This document shows, one piece after another, positions 52,802 to 62,599 of a stretch of 64,000 bases of DNA. Positions within the stretch are counted from its first letter, which is position 1. Every line of letters starts with the position of its first letter. The notes beneath the pieces are model-generated. The model saw only the letters and a program-made list of their open reading frames with translations. It searched no databases and was not told the origin of the DNA. Origin of the DNA: Alteribacter keqinensis (GTDB lineage: Bacteria > Bacillota > Bacilli > Bacillales > Salisediminibacteriaceae); NCBI RefSeq assembly GCF_003710255.1, contig NZ_RHIB01000004.1:62001-126000 (forward strand), in the 5' to 3' direction. A program made the translations under genes and the position numbers.

Positions 52802-53449
52802 ATGGCTTGTGAAAAAACCAAAATTGAAGACCTTCATAAATATCTCGATGAAGAAATGACGCTCCTGGAGAAGAAACAGCTCGAGCAGCATCTTATGAAA
52901 TGCGGGGACTGTGACAAGCACCTGCGTGAACTGCGGAAGACCATCGCCATTGTCCAGAGCTCGTCTCATATTGAAGCGCCAGGGGATTTCACTGCGAATG
53001 TGATGAAAAAGCTTCCTGAACAAAAGAAAAGCAGGAAATATAAAACGTGGCTGCGAAAGCACCCGTTTGTCCTTGCGGCAGCTGTGTTCATGCTGTTGTT
53101 TGTCACAAGCGTCTCCTCTTTATGGTCCGGGGGAGGCTCCCAGATTACCGTACAGGGACAGGGAAACTTCCATATTGATGAAGAGCGCAGTGTGGTCATT
53201 GTTCCGGCAGGTGAAACGATAGAAGGAGACCTTCTGATACGCAACGGTGACGTGGAGATAGAAGGTGAAGTGCTGGGGAATGTCACGGTGATTAACGGCG
53301 AACAGTACCTCGCTTCGGCCGGATACATTGCAGGAGAAACAAACGAGATCAATCAGATTATGAGCTGGCTTTGGTATGAGACTAAATCATTCTTCAGCGA
53401 AGTTGTCAGGATTTTTGACAGTCAGGCCCCCGCGGAGAATCATGAATAA
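52802..53449 (+). CDS. rsiW: Anti-sigma-W factor RsiW
   Basis: This protein of about 215 residues has an N-terminal zinc anti-sigma domain (HLMKCGDC, the H-x3-C-x2-C pattern), one membrane helix (about residues 89-107, FVLAAAVFMLLFVTSVSSLW) and an extracytoplasmic domain with beta-helix-like EGDLLIRNGDVEIEGEVLGNVTVINGE. It holds SigW at the membrane until site-1/site-2 proteolysis. ATG 52802 has AAAGGGG upstream; GTG 52793 is too close. Confidence 0.92.
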   Translation: MACEKTKIEDLHKYLDEEMTLLEKKQLEQHLMKCGDCDKHLRELRKTIAIVQSSSHIEAPGDFTANVMKKLPEQKKSRKYKTWLRKHPFVLAAAVFMLLFVTSVSSLWSGGGSQITVQGQGNFHIDEERSVVIVPAGETIEGDLLIRNGDVEIEGEVLGNVTVINGEQYLASAGYIAGETNEINQIMSWLWYETKSFFSEVVRIFDSQAPAENHE

Positions 53450-53492
53450 GAAGAAAATTCTCAAAAGGTAACAGTAGACAGGCACGATGCTC

Positions 53493-53529
53493 GCCCGGCA
53501 GGAGTAAACCCACTCCTTCCGGGCTCTTT
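53493..53529 (+). terminator. Terminator of sigW-rsiW
   Basis: A 13-bp stem GCCCGGCAGGAGT/ACTCCTTCCGGGC (one mismatch) with a short T-containing tail. Confidence 0.65.
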
Positions 53530-53562
53530 AAAGACGGCAGCGGCTCCGCTCGTTGCTTCGAG
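53527..53562. repeat. 36-bp inverted repeat, right copy
   Basis: Reverse complement of 50552-50587 at 34 of 36 positions. Together the copies bracket the 5S, tRNAs, the Spo0E-like gene, sigW and rsiW. Confidence 0.85.
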
Positions 53563-53607
53563 GTTGGCCCAAAAGGTAGAAACCACCTTTTGGGCCAACC
53601 TCTTTTT
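53560..53607 (+). terminator. Strong second terminator after rsiW
   Basis: An 18-bp perfect stem (GAGGTTGGCCCAAAAGGT and its complement) followed by TTTTT. Confidence 0.85.
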
Positions 53608-53717
53608 GTAACCAGGATGTAACGAAATCGTATGTTGTATCGTCTTAAAGGTGGGGAATACATAGGGAAGAGCGGGTTAAAAACAGTATACGGATCAAAC
53701 CGAAAGTAAACGTTTTG

Positions 53718-53726
53718 TGATATAAT
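53718..53726 (+). promoter_or_regulatory. Extended -10 promoter for cdaA
   Basis: TGATATAAT (TGn-TATAAT), 110 bases before cdaA. No good -35 lies at 17 bases. Confidence 0.45.
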
Positions 53727-53836
53727 AGGTAAGTTATAACAATACTAAACAGGATTAACTGCGGTATTTTCCGGATTAATCCCAGCCTTTTCATTATAAA
53801 ACGTTTCTTTAGGAATTTTTTCATGGAGGAAAAGCC

Positions 53837-54655
53837 ATGTTTGAAGATATTCAAATCCTTCGTATTTTAGGAATTATTTTAGATATTGCACTTGTATCTT
53901 TTGTTATTTACAAGCTGATTATGGTGATTCGCGGAACGAGGGCCGTACAACTTGTAAAAGGGATCGTCGTTATTCTTGCGGTGTGGTTCATCTCAAGCTT
54001 CTTAGGGCTTCAGACACTGCAGTGGATTATGGGAACCGCTGTTACATACGGTCTTCTTGCGATTATTATTATCTTCCAGCCTGAACTAAGACGTGCCCTG
54101 GAGCAGCTTGGCCGGGGGAAATTCTTTGCGAAAAGTTCGTCAGCTGAAGAAGAAGAATTGAAGACGACGATCAATCATGTCGTAAAAGCAGCGAATTATA
54201 TGGGGAAACGCCGTATAGGTGCACTCATTTCACTGGAACGGGAAACAGGTATGAATGATTATGTGGAGACAGGGATTCCGATGGAAGCAAGACTTTCTTC
54301 AGAGCTGTTAATCAACGTCTTTATTCCAAATACACCTCTCCATGACGGAGCTGTGATTATTAAAGGAAATGAAATTACGGCTGCAGCCTGCTATCTGCCA
54401 TTATCAGAAAATCCATTTATTTCAAAAGAGCTGGGTACACGCCACCGGGCTGCTCTTGGAGTCAGTGAAGTGACAGATGCGATCACCCTTGCTGTATCAG
54501 AGGAAACAGGAGGTATTTCGTTAACGAAGAACGGGGAGCTTCACCGTAATTTAGACGAAGAGTCTCTCAGAGAGCTGCTTGTAAAAGAAATGATGTCCGA
54601 ACAATCCGGCTCCACTACATCACGCTGGCAGTGGGGAGGCAGGAAAAATGGATAA
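53837..54655 (+). CDS. cdaA: Diadenylate cyclase CdaA
   Basis: This 272-residue protein has three N-terminal membrane helices (about residues 10-85) and a DAC domain with the catalytic DGA (about residues 171-173) and RHR (about 202-204) motifs: LHDGAVIIKGNEI and GTRHRAALGVSE. It makes c-di-AMP, controlling K+ and osmolyte uptake and wall homeostasis. It overlaps cdaR by 8 bases, and glmM follows, the conserved cdaA-cdaR-glmM order. Confidence 0.95.
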   Translation: MFEDIQILRILGIILDIALVSFVIYKLIMVIRGTRAVQLVKGIVVILAVWFISSFLGLQTLQWIMGTAVTYGLLAIIIIFQPELRRALEQLGRGKFFAKSSSAEEEELKTTINHVVKAANYMGKRRIGALISLERETGMNDYVETGIPMEARLSSELLINVFIPNTPLHDGAVIIKGNEITAAACYLPLSENPFISKELGTRHRAALGVSEVTDAITLAVSEETGGISLTKNGELHRNLDEESLRELLVKEMMSEQSGSTTSRWQWGGRKNG

Positions 54656-56108
54656 GTGGTTTAATAACAAATGGTTTATTCGCGGTATCTCCATTGTGAT
54701 TGCCGTGATGCTCTATTTAATGGTGAGTATTGATAACGTCAATCAGCAGCCCGGCGGTATACCGGGAATTACCGACGGACACCGCGTTCTGGAAGAAGTG
54801 GAACTTCAGGTTTACTACAACGATGAGGATTATGTTGTGAGCGACGCACCGGAGACTGTGGAAGTAAATGTGCGGGGGCCTCAAAATCTTCTGACGATTC
54901 TGCAATTCAGAAGTCCTCAGTATGAGGTGTTTATTGACTTGAGGGGAAAAGAACCGGGAGAGCATTATGAAAGAGTGCAACACCGTGGATTCTCAAATGA
55001 CTTGAATATCTCTGTTATGCCAATGACTGTCAGTGTGACGCTGGAAGAAAAGCAAACAGCTTCTTTCCCAGTGGAAATTGAGTTGCTCAACGAAGAGGAA
55101 ATAGGGGCCGACTACACAATAGGCGAGCCTTCAGTCGACCCGTCCAGTGTAGAAGTAACGGCAGCCGAGAGCCTTATTAACCAGATTGCCTATGCACGAA
55201 CGTTTGTGGACATCGGAGGAGAAACAGATACAGTATCAGAAAGTGCCGATGTCGTTCTCTTTGACGCTTACGGGAATGAGGTTCAGCTGGAAACAAACCC
55301 TTCCGAAGTAGATGTGGAAATACCCATTAACAGTACTCCTCGAAAAGAAGTACCGGTCAACATCGGGGGGGAGGGCACGCTCCCCAACGGAAGTGCTGTA
55401 GCATCCATTGAAGCATCACCTGAAACGGTCACGCTTTTTGGACCGTCGTCAGTATTGAATGGCATTAGTTCAATTGACGACCTTTCCATTGACCTCAGTG
55501 ACATTACAGAAGACACCTCCATTGAACTGGATGTGCCAGTTCCTGAAGGAGTGGAGAGAGTAGAGCCTGAGACCATCACCGTAGATGTGCAGATAGAAGA
55601 AGAGGAAACCCGGACGTTCGGTAACTTTCCGTTTGAAATCATCGGTCTGGAAGAGGGCAAAGAGGTAGAGCTTGTGGCACCTGAAAATACGTATTTTGAT
55701 TTGCAGGTTCTCGGTGCACCGAGTATCCTCAGAAACCTTGGCCGGGATGATATCGATGCGTTTATTGATCTGGAGGGCCTTGATGAAGGAGAGCACGAAG
55801 TCCCCCTTGTCCTGAACGGCCCCCGGAATCTTCGTTTTAATCAAAGTCTCAACGAAGTTCAGGTAATCGTGTATGATGAAGAAGAGGAAGAAATCCAAAG
55901 CTCATCCGTAGAGGAAAGTACCGAACCTGAAGATGAGGTAACCGAGCCGGAGGACGAAGAAGAAAGCAGCGAAGCAGAAACGGAAGAAGAAATGGAAGAA
56001 GAAATGGAAGAAGAAATAGAAGAACAACCAGAGGACGAGGAAGAAGCTGAAGAAACTGAGGAAGAAGATACAACCTCTTCCATTCACAGAACGCCACATT
56101 GGATTTAA
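54648..56108 (+). CDS. cdaR: CdaA regulator CdaR (YbbR repeats)
   Basis: This 486-residue protein has an N-terminal membrane anchor and four YbbR-type repeats (about residues 50-420). A low-complexity acidic C-terminal tail follows (about 425-480, Glu/Asp-rich with Ser and Thr). CdaR modulates CdaA from outside the membrane. The acidic tail is much longer than usual and fits a halophilic cell. Translationally coupled to cdaA. Confidence 0.92.
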   Translation: MDKWFNNKWFIRGISIVIAVMLYLMVSIDNVNQQPGGIPGITDGHRVLEEVELQVYYNDEDYVVSDAPETVEVNVRGPQNLLTILQFRSPQYEVFIDLRGKEPGEHYERVQHRGFSNDLNISVMPMTVSVTLEEKQTASFPVEIELLNEEEIGADYTIGEPSVDPSSVEVTAAESLINQIAYARTFVDIGGETDTVSESADVVLFDAYGNEVQLETNPSEVDVEIPINSTPRKEVPVNIGGEGTLPNGSAVASIEASPETVTLFGPSSVLNGISSIDDLSIDLSDITEDTSIELDVPVPEGVERVEPETITVDVQIEEEETRTFGNFPFEIIGLEEGKEVELVAPENTYFDLQVLGAPSILRNLGRDDIDAFIDLEGLDEGEHEVPLVLNGPRNLRFNQSLNEVQVIVYDEEEEEIQSSSVEESTEPEDEVTEPEDEEESSEAETEEEMEEEMEEEIEEQPEDEEEAEETEEEDTTSSIHRTPHWI

Positions 56109-56127
56109 TCGATAAGGAGAGATTGAT

Positions 56128-57492
56128 ATGGGTAAGTATTTTGGAACTGACGGGGTCAGAGGGGTAGCAAACACTGAACTCACACCTGAATTGGCATTTA
56201 AACTGGGCCGCTTCGGCGGATATGTTCTCACGAAGGAATGTGAAGGAAAGCCAAAAGTGTTAATCGGCCGTGACACACGTATTTCCGGGCACATGCTGGA
56301 AGGGGCACTTGTAGCAGGACTCCTTTCCATCGGTGCTGAAGTTATGCGTATCGGTGTTATTTCCACACCTGGTGTAGCTTATCTTACAAAGGCATTGAGT
56401 GCTCAGGCAGGGGTTATGATTTCAGCATCCCACAATCCGGTAGCTGATAACGGTATCAAGTTTTTCGGACCGGACGGATTTAAGCTTGTAGACAGCCAGG
56501 AAGAAGAGATTGAAGCTCTTTTAAATCAGGAAGAGGGAATGGAAGACGGACTGCCTCGTCCTACTGGCGGGGATCTTGGTCAGGTTAATGATTATTTTGA
56601 GGGCGGACAGAAGTATCTGCAGTTTCTTAAACAAACGATTCATCAGGACTTTACCGGCTTACATATTGCTCTTGACTGTGCCCACGGTGCAGCGTCTTCA
56701 CTGGCTACGCACCTCTTTGCGGACCTTGAAGCAGAGCAGATCTCAACAATCGGTGCCTCTCCGAACGGCGTTAACATTAACGAAGCCGTAGGATCGACGC
56801 ATCCGGAAGCCCTTGTATCCCTTGTGAAGGAAAAGGGGGCTGACATCGGCCTTGCTTTTGACGGAGACGCAGACCGTCTGATTGCTGTTGATGAAAACGG
56901 CGATATCGTAGATGGCGACCAGATTATGTTTATCTGTGCCAAATACATGAAAGAAAAAGGCTTTCTGAAAGAAGATACCGTTGTTTCCACTGTTATGAGT
57001 AACCTTGGCTTCTACAAAGGCCTGGAGAAAATCGGTGTTAATACACAACAGACAGCAGTCGGTGACCGTTATGTGATGGAAGAGATGCGTAAGGGAGGCT
57101 ACAACCTCGGTGGTGAGCAGAGCGGCCACATCATTTTCCTTGATTACTCCACTACAGGCGATGGTCTTTTATCGGCAATCCAGCTTGTCAACATCATGAA
57201 AGCGACGGACAAGCCGCTATCCCAGCTGGCATCTGAAATGAAGAAGTACCCGCAGAAGCTTGTTAATGTACGTGTAGCTGACAAGCATGCTCTTCACGAT
57301 AATGAGGTTATTACTGAAGAGATTCAGGCTGTTGAAGGGGAAATGAACGGTGAGGGCCGCATCCTCGTGCGTCCGTCAGGAACTGAGCCCCTTGTCCGGG
57401 TTATGGCAGAAGCACCAACAGTGGAACTTTGCGATACGTATGTTCAAAAAATTGTTGATGTTGTCAAACGGGAACTCGGATCTCTCGACTAA
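56128..57492 (+). CDS. glmM: Phosphoglucosamine mutase GlmM
   Basis: This 454-residue protein has GTDGVRG near the start, the phosphorylated Ser in [14 protein letters not shown] (about residue 101), metal loop DGDADR, GEQSGH substrate motif and the phosphate-binding [12 protein letters not shown]. It converts glucosamine 6-phosphate to the 1-phosphate for UDP-GlcNAc and peptidoglycan. GGAGAG precedes the ATG. GlmM also restrains CdaA in other Firmicutes. Confidence 0.95.
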   Translation: MGKYFGTDGVRGVANTELTPELAFKLGRFGGYVLTKECEGKPKVLIGRDTRISGHMLEGALVAGLLSIGAEVMRIGVISTPGVAYLTKALSAQAGVMISASHNPVADNGIKFFGPDGFKLVDSQEEEIEALLNQEEGMEDGLPRPTGGDLGQVNDYFEGGQKYLQFLKQTIHQDFTGLHIALDCAHGAASSLATHLFADLEAEQISTIGASPNGVNINEAVGSTHPEALVSLVKEKGADIGLAFDGDADRLIAVDENGDIVDGDQIMFICAKYMKEKGFLKEDTVVSTVMSNLGFYKGLEKIGVNTQQTAVGDRYVMEEMRKGGYNLGGEQSGHIIFLDYSTTGDGLLSAIQLVNIMKATDKPLSQLASEMKKYPQKLVNVRVADKHALHDNEVITEEIQAVEGEMNGEGRILVRPSGTEPLVRVMAEAPTVELCDTYVQKIVDVVKRELGSLD

Positions 57493-57500
57493 TACGGGAC

Positions 57501-57549
57501 TGCCTGGGTGGCACAGAGGGTGCTATCCAGGCATATTCTTGATTAAAGG
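57501..57549 (+). terminator. Probable glmM terminator
   Basis: A 12-bp stem TGCCTGGGTGGC/GCTATCCAGGCA (mispairs in the middle) followed by TATTCTT. Confidence 0.45.
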
Positions 57550-57646
57550 GAAATCCCCGCCTGCATAAAGGAGGTGGAAAACAAAGGAACGTTTAATTAC
57601 GAACAGCCAGGGGAAACGTCAACAGTAGCGCCTTCATACAAAAGTA

Positions 57647-57676
57647 TTGACCGTATTTTACAGAATGTAGTATGAT
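57647..57676 (+). promoter_or_regulatory. SigA promoter of glmS
   Basis: TTGACC (57647-57652), an 18-base spacer and TATGAT (57671-57676), about 58 bases before the ribozyme cleavage site. Confidence 0.7.
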
Positions 57677-57732
57677 GAGCGGGTATTCAAAAATGGAAAG
57701 GTGGATCGAAGTTACTGAACTGTTAGTTTAAA

Positions 57733-57893
57733 AGCGCCTGAACTGCCCTTGTGAACGGACAAAGCAACGGCAGTTGACGAGGAGGAGGTTTATCGAGCAT
57801 TTCGGCGGATGCCTCCCGGTTGCGATCATCACAACCGAAAATCAAAGCCCAAAACAAAGAGGCGACTCTTTGAACAAAAGCTGCGATTTTGAT
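57733..57893 (+). ncRNA. glmS ribozyme
   Basis: The leader contains the cleavage-site context AGCGCC (57733-57738), GGCAGTTGACGAGGAGGAGG, GTTTATCGAGCATTTCGGCG and CCCGGTTG with the downstream CACAACCG pairing, followed by a P4-like helix. The RNA self-cleaves when glucosamine 6-phosphate binds, so glmS mRNA is destroyed when the product is abundant. Confidence 0.93.
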
Positions 57894-57978
57894 GACCCAA
57901 AAATATAAAACCAGAATAGAGAGTGGGGCGGGAGTGCCCTGCGCATTTTCCTGCCCTGCTGAGGGAGGAAAAGTTTTT

Positions 57979-59781
57979 ATGTGTGGAATTGTTGGATATA
58001 TCGGAACAGAAGATGCAAAAGAGATTTTACTAAGAGGACTGGAAAAGCTTGAGTACCGCGGATATGACTCTGCAGGTATTGCAGTTGCAAGCGATCAGGG
58101 AGTAAGCGTCTTTAAAGAAAAAGGACGTATTGCCAACCTTCGTAGTGCTGTAGATGAGACTAAAAAAGGTACAGTCGGTATCGGCCATACACGCTGGGCT
58201 ACCCACGGTGCACCGAGCCAGGTGAATGCTCACCCTCATCAGAGCACAAATGAGCGTTTTACGATCGTACACAACGGTGTAATCGAAAATTACTCACAGC
58301 TTCGTAAAGAACACCTTCAACACGTTGAGCTTGAAAGTGATACGGACACGGAAATCATCGTACAGCTTATCGAGCGCTTCGCGAATGAAGGAAAAACAAC
58401 AGAAGAGGCGTTCCGTATGACACTCAGCCTCTTAAAAGGTTCTTATGCGACAGCCCTTTTAGACAACCAGGACCCGGATACGATTTATGTAGGTAAAAAT
58501 AAGAGCCCTCTCCTTGTCGGTATTGCTGACGGAGTAAACGTGGTTGCAAGTGATGCAATGGCAATGCTTCAAGTAACCAATGAGTTTATTGAACTTATGG
58601 ACGAAGAAATTGTCGTTGTTACCCGTGACAATGTTCAGGTGAAAACACTTGAGGGTGAAAACGTCGCTCGTGATTCCTACACGGCAGAGCTTGATTCAAG
58701 CGACATCGAAAAAGGAACGTATCCGCACTACATGCTTAAAGAGATCGATGAACAGCCTTTTGTTATCCGTAATATCATCACCAAATACAAAAACGAAAAC
58801 GACACGATCAAACTTGACGAAAATATCCGCCAAGCTGTCCTTGATTCCGACCGTGTGTATATTATTGCGGCAGGAACAAGCTATCATGCAGGATTAGTCG
58901 GGAAACAACTGATCGAAAAAATCGCTAACAAGCCTGTTGAAACGCATATTGCCAGTGAGTTTCTATATAACATGCCATTGCTTAGCGAAAAACCACTCTT
59001 TATTTTCATTTCACAAAGTGGCGAAACGGCCGACAGCCGCGGCGTACTTGTGGAAATTAAAAAGCTTGGCCATAAATCCCTGACGATTACGAACGTACCG
59101 GGTTCAACGCTATCCCGTGAAGCAGATTACACGCTTCATACGTACGCAGGTCCTGAAATTGCCGTTGCTTCTACAAAAGCTTATACAGCCCAGATGGCGG
59201 TTCTTGCCATTCTTGCGGTGGATACAGCCCGCGCTGCCGGTATTCAAATGGACTTCGATCCGCTCCAGGAGCTTGCCATCGTGGCAAATGCAATGGAAAC
59301 ACTGGCAGACCGTAAAGAAGAACTCGAGCAGATCGCACGTGACTACATGAGCGTTACCCGCAACTGTTTCTTCATCGGCCGTGCCATGGACTACCATGTC
59401 TGCCTTGAAGGTGCCTTGAAGCTTAAAGAAATCTCCTACATTCAGGCAGAAGGTTTTGCCGGAGGAGAGCTTAAGCACGGCACGATTGCCCTGATTGAAG
59501 AAGGTACACCGGTTATCGGCCTTGCTACTCAGGAGCACGTGAACTTAAGCATCCGCGGAAACATAAAAGAAGTTGTTGCCCGTGGAGCATATCCATGTGT
59601 TATCAGCATGGAAGGAATGGAAGAGGAAGAAGATACGCTTGTTATTCCGCACGTTCACGAATATCTGACGCCGCTTGTAAGTGTGCTTCCACTTCAGATT
59701 ATCTCTTACTATGCTGCCCTGCACCGCGGCTGTGACGTAGATAAGCCGCGTAACCTTGCGAAAAGTGTAACGGTTGAATAG
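57979..59781 (+). CDS. glmS: Glutamine-fructose-6-phosphate aminotransferase GlmS
   Basis: A 600-residue enzyme with the catalytic Cys2 (MCGIVGYIG), glutaminase domain ([18 protein letters not shown]) and two SIS isomerase domains ([28 protein letters not shown]). It ends in KSVTVE, the family C-terminus. It makes glucosamine 6-phosphate from fructose 6-phosphate and glutamine. GAGGGAGG is upstream of ATG 57979; controlled by the ribozyme just upstream. Confidence 0.96.
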   Translation: MCGIVGYIGTEDAKEILLRGLEKLEYRGYDSAGIAVASDQGVSVFKEKGRIANLRSAVDETKKGTVGIGHTRWATHGAPSQVNAHPHQSTNERFTIVHNGVIENYSQLRKEHLQHVELESDTDTEIIVQLIERFANEGKTTEEAFRMTLSLLKGSYATALLDNQDPDTIYVGKNKSPLLVGIADGVNVVASDAMAMLQVTNEFIELMDEEIVVVTRDNVQVKTLEGENVARDSYTAELDSSDIEKGTYPHYMLKEIDEQPFVIRNIITKYKNENDTIKLDENIRQAVLDSDRVYIIAAGTSYHAGLVGKQLIEKIANKPVETHIASEFLYNMPLLSEKPLFIFISQSGETADSRGVLVEIKKLGHKSLTITNVPGSTLSREADYTLHTYAGPEIAVASTKAYTAQMAVLAILAVDTARAAGIQMDFDPLQELAIVANAMETLADRKEELEQIARDYMSVTRNCFFIGRAMDYHVCLEGALKLKEISYIQAEGFAGGELKHGTIALIEEGTPVIGLATQEHVNLSIRGNIKEVVARGAYPCVISMEGMEEEEDTLVIPHVHEYLTPLVSVLPLQIISYYAALHRGCDVDKPRNLAKSVTVE

Positions 59782-59841
59782 ACTGGTAGAATCTGAGAAT
59801 GATTTTTGATGCGTTACAAAAAAATTTGGCAACTAAGAATA

Positions 59842-59874
59842 AAGGGGAAACCAGACAAGGTTTCCTCTTTTTTT
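59842..59874 (+). terminator. Terminator of glmS
   Basis: AGGGGAAACC/GGTTTCCTCT stem and a T-run. Confidence 0.8.
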
Positions 59875-59993
59875 AGTGGTGTAATTAATATTATTTTATT
59901 GTCTAGTATTACATTTCATAGAGAGTCATAGGTACGTGTAAACTAAAATGATTTGGTTCTTTGTAAACGAAGTCATTCTTCGCAGTGAGATGA

Positions 59994-60021
59994 ACAGGGG
60001 GCATGAAGCCCCCTGTTTTCA
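59994..60021. terminator. Hairpin between glmS and the ZinT-like gene
   Basis: Nine-bp perfect stem ACAGGGGGC/GCCCCCTGT between convergent genes; T-runs are weak. Confidence 0.5.
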
Positions 60022-60051
60022 CTTATTAACGGCTTGTCCGGCAGCCGCTCT

Positions 60052-60831
60052 TTAATGGGCCATCATTTCTTGTTTAATGTCATTTCCGTCCATATGGGCA
60101 GGGTAGTAAGTCGGCCAGTTAGTTACTTCATCTAGCAATCTTTCTCGGTCATCTCCCCAATAGAGGTGGAAGTGGTCCGATTTTGTGGGGAAGATATTGT
60201 GGTCGCTAAACTGAATGTAAGCAGGCATCTCTTCATCGCCTTCTTCCTGTTTGAAAATGAAACGTACACCACGGTTGCCGGCTTCGTAAGTGAGGACCTC
60301 ATAGCCGTCGTATACGTACTCTCCGCTCCATTCCCCTTCATCACTGCTAAATGTAAACGTACCGTCTTCAATGGTGATGTTATCCACGTCTGTTTCATAG
60401 CCGGTTTCATAGTATTCGGTATATTCCTCTGCTGTCATTGAGTCGCTTTCAGATGCTTTTTGCTCCATGACTTCATCCAGTTCCCCGTTTATGAAGTAGG
60501 GGTAAACAGATTGCCATTCCCCTTCCCAGTCAGATAGATCCCGGTCTTCAATTTGCTCATCTTCAAAATAACCATCATAAATCGCCTGTGATTCTTCATC
60601 ATGGCTGTGTTCATGTTCATGGTCATGATCATCACTGCTGGGATCGTGGTCATTATCTTCCTGGTGCTCCTCGTTTTCTTCCGCGTCATTATCCTCTGCA
60701 GATTCATTTCCTGTGTTCTCTTGAGCTTCATCCCCCTGGTTGGCGTTAGATTCTTCGGTGTTTTCACTCTGACAGGCTGCCAGCAGTAAAGCAGCTGCAA
60801 ACGTTGAAGCATAAAGATGTGTTCGTTTCAT
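60052..60831 (-). CDS. ZinT/YrpE-like zinc-binding lipoprotein
   Basis: This 259-residue protein has a lipoprotein signal (ALLLAACQS, Cys20) and a long Asp/Glu/His-rich linker (about residues 30-80) with HDHEHEHSH. A ZinT-like domain follows: LSDWEGEWQSVYPYF, TDVDNITIEDGTFTF, and the C-terminal SDHFHLYWGD with metal-binding His. ZinT-type proteins bind zinc and aid its uptake. A Zur-like box lies upstream at 60849-60869. The acidic His-rich linker may serve as a metal trap. Confidence 0.87.
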   Translation of the reverse strand: MKRTHLYASTFAAALLLAACQSENTEESNANQGDEAQENTGNESAEDNDAEENEEHQEDNDHDPSSDDHDHEHEHSHDEESQAIYDGYFEDEQIEDRDLSDWEGEWQSVYPYFINGELDEVMEQKASESDSMTAEEYTEYYETGYETDVDNITIEDGTFTFSSDEGEWSGEYVYDGYEVLTYEAGNRGVRFIFKQEEGDEEMPAYIQFSDHNIFPTKSDHFHLYWGDDRERLLDEVTNWPTYYPAHMDGNDIKQEMMAH

Positions 60832-60848
60832 AAAAATACTCCTCTCAC

Positions 60849-60869
60849 AAATCGTAATAATTCTTATTT
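60849..60869. promoter_or_regulatory. Zur-like box before the ZinT-like gene
   Basis: AAATCGTAAT-A-ATTCTTATTT: the left half equals the Bacillus Zur half-site, the right half matches at 7 of 10 positions. It lies just upstream of the minus-strand start, suited to zinc-dependent repression. Confidence 0.6.
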
Positions 60870-61033
60870 GGGAGTATACGCTCCTAATATGATCTGGTCA
60901 AGCCCTGACTTTCAAAAAGGAGGGGGTGCCAGAGAACTATAGTGGTCTGCTTGCGAATAGAGTAAGAAAGAAAGCTGAGTGCTTAAATTCTTTTGTCTGT
61001 GTTAGAGGTCAGGGAGCGGGACATAAACAGACT

Positions 61034-61070
61034 AAGCCCGGAAGCAAAAGATGCCTCCGGGCTTGTTTTT
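61034..61070. terminator. Terminator of the glycerophosphodiesterase gene
   Basis: A 12-bp stem AAGCCCGGAAGC/GCCTCCGGGCTT with one wobble, just after the minus-strand stop. Confidence 0.65.
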
Positions 61071-61072
61071 CA

Positions 61073-62050
61073 TTATGAACGTTCATCGAGGACGTTGTGA
61101 AGACGATCCGGGAAGTCGGTAAAAATTCCGGTTACCCCCCAGTCCATGAGGCGTTCCATGTCTTCCTTTTCGTTAAGCGTGTACACGTGAACCATAAAAT
61201 CATGTTCCCGGGCACGCTGGACAAAGTCTTCATCAATGACCTCCGTACCATCGTAGTATTCCAGGTGAGGGCCAATACCTACTGCATACTGGGAAATCTC
61301 TTCAAAGTCTTCATCTTTCATTTCACTTGGTGCAGGGGTGATATCAAGCCATTCCTCTTTTTCCCCGGTTTCTTCATCAACTTCCCACCAGAGAAGCTGA
61401 ACCAGTGGAATCGACTCGTTAAGCTCATGTACTTCTTTAAGGCTGTCCTGGTGGAAGGACTGAATAATGACATTGTCTTTTTCGTCAAAGCCATATTCCT
61501 CAATCATCTCTACGAGGGGCTCTTCCATGTCTTTATTCAGGTAGGTAGACTTGGTTTCAAGGTAGTAGTTGACATCACTGCCGAACTCATCGAAGATTTC
61601 TTCAAGTGTAAGAATTTCGGCACCTTCGTAGGACTCATCTGCCTTCTCTGGATATTCTTCGTTAAACCAAGAACCGGCGTCGAGTTCTTTCAGCTCTTCA
61701 AGGGTGTAGTCACCCACTTCGCCTTCTTTGTCTGTCGTGCGGTCAACCTCATCATCGTGGAAAGCAACAAGTTCACCGTCAGCTGTCATCTGGATGTCCA
61801 GTTCCAGCCAGTCTGACTCCATTTTCACGGCTTTATTAAGAGCGGGCATGGTTTGTTCCGGTGCGTGGCCGCTGGCACCACGGTGGGCAATTACTTTCAC
61901 TTCGTTGTCTGTTCTTTCGGCTTCAAACTCTCCCTCATTCTCATACTGTTCCATTTCGTCCGGTTCTTCTGCTTCTCCGTTGGCTCCGCATCCAGCTAAA
62001 GCTGTTAACAGGAATGCGGCTGGCAAACATGTAAGTAAATACTTTTTCAT
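61073..62050 (-). CDS. Glycerophosphodiester phosphodiesterase family lipoprotein
   Basis: This 325-residue protein has a lipoprotein signal (AAFLLTALAGCG) and a GDPD TIM-barrel: IAHRGASGHAPEQT (catalytic His and Arg), LELDIQMTADGELVAFHDDEVDRTT (metal-binding Glu/Asp and second His), and YLETKS. Such enzymes release sn-glycerol 3-phosphate from glycerophosphodiesters outside the membrane. Highly acidic overall. All key residues are present. Confidence 0.9.
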   Translation of the reverse strand: MKKYLLTCLPAAFLLTALAGCGANGEAEEPDEMEQYENEGEFEAERTDNEVKVIAHRGASGHAPEQTMPALNKAVKMESDWLELDIQMTADGELVAFHDDEVDRTTDKEGEVGDYTLEELKELDAGSWFNEEYPEKADESYEGAEILTLEEIFDEFGSDVNYYLETKSTYLNKDMEEPLVEMIEEYGFDEKDNVIIQSFHQDSLKEVHELNESIPLVQLLWWEVDEETGEKEEWLDITPAPSEMKDEDFEEISQYAVGIGPHLEYYDGTEVIDEDFVQRAREHDFMVHVYTLNEKEDMERLMDWGVTGIFTDFPDRLHNVLDERS

Positions 62051-62191
62051 GATGAATCACCTTCCTGATTAAGTATTTTTCTGCTGATGAAGCTACGATA
62101 GTGAGTATAGTAAAAACGGCTCAGAGCTTCAACCTTGAAGCTGTGAAAAAGCAGTCTTTCGCACAATAATCAGATTTTTCGGAATCCAATA

Positions 62192-62220
62192 TTGACATTT
62201 TAAAGCCTGCAGGATACAAT
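62192..62220 (+). promoter_or_regulatory. SigA promoter upstream of the GH16 gene
   Basis: Consensus TTGACA (62192-62197), a 17-base spacer and TACAAT (62215-62220). It lies 380 bases before the start, so the transcript would have a long leader crossing the three palindromes. Confidence 0.7.
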
Positions 62221-62287
62221 TCATTACGAGTAGACAGCAGTTTTTAAGTTTTTAAAACACCGGTAACTCTTTTTTTATTCCCTCATA

Positions 62288-62502
62288 CGAAAGCGCTTTC
62301 GCTCCCCGTATTGACTTGTTTTAAGAACTGAAGAAGGATGTTTTTCAATTTAAAAACAACTTCTCTTAAAAACATCTTCTCCATCCATTAGTAATGCAAG
62401 AAACGAAAGCGCTTTCGTAACGATTGCATTTAAATCCAGAGGTGAAGGGAGTCTTCTGGAATTCTTCATCATCTTGTATAGGTGTTTTCGAAAGCGCTTT
62501 CG
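62288..62502. promoter_or_regulatory. Three identical 14-bp palindromic operators
   Basis: CGAAAGCGCTTTCG occurs at 62288-62301, 62404-62417 and 62489-62502. The central core resembles CcpA/LacI-family operators, but the CG ends differ from cre sites (TG...CA). They lie between promoter and gene, suiting repression by roadblock or looping of the glucanase gene. Confidence 0.72.
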
Positions 62503-62599
62503 GGAGGAAGATGTTTCTCAAAAAATAAATAAGGAGGCAATAGAGCAGAAAGGGTTAGAAAAGAGTTAACAATAAAAATGAAGAGGTGGGAAAACACAT

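Noticed and set aside
61097-61816. 239-codon plus-strand frame opposite the glycerophosphodiesterase gene
   Set aside because: Shadow of a well-supported minus-strand gene with intact catalytic motifs.
62288-62502. Canonical CcpA cre sites
   Set aside because: The core GAAAGCGCTTTC fits LacI-family operators, but the outer bases are CG/CG instead of TG/CA, so the CcpA label is left open.
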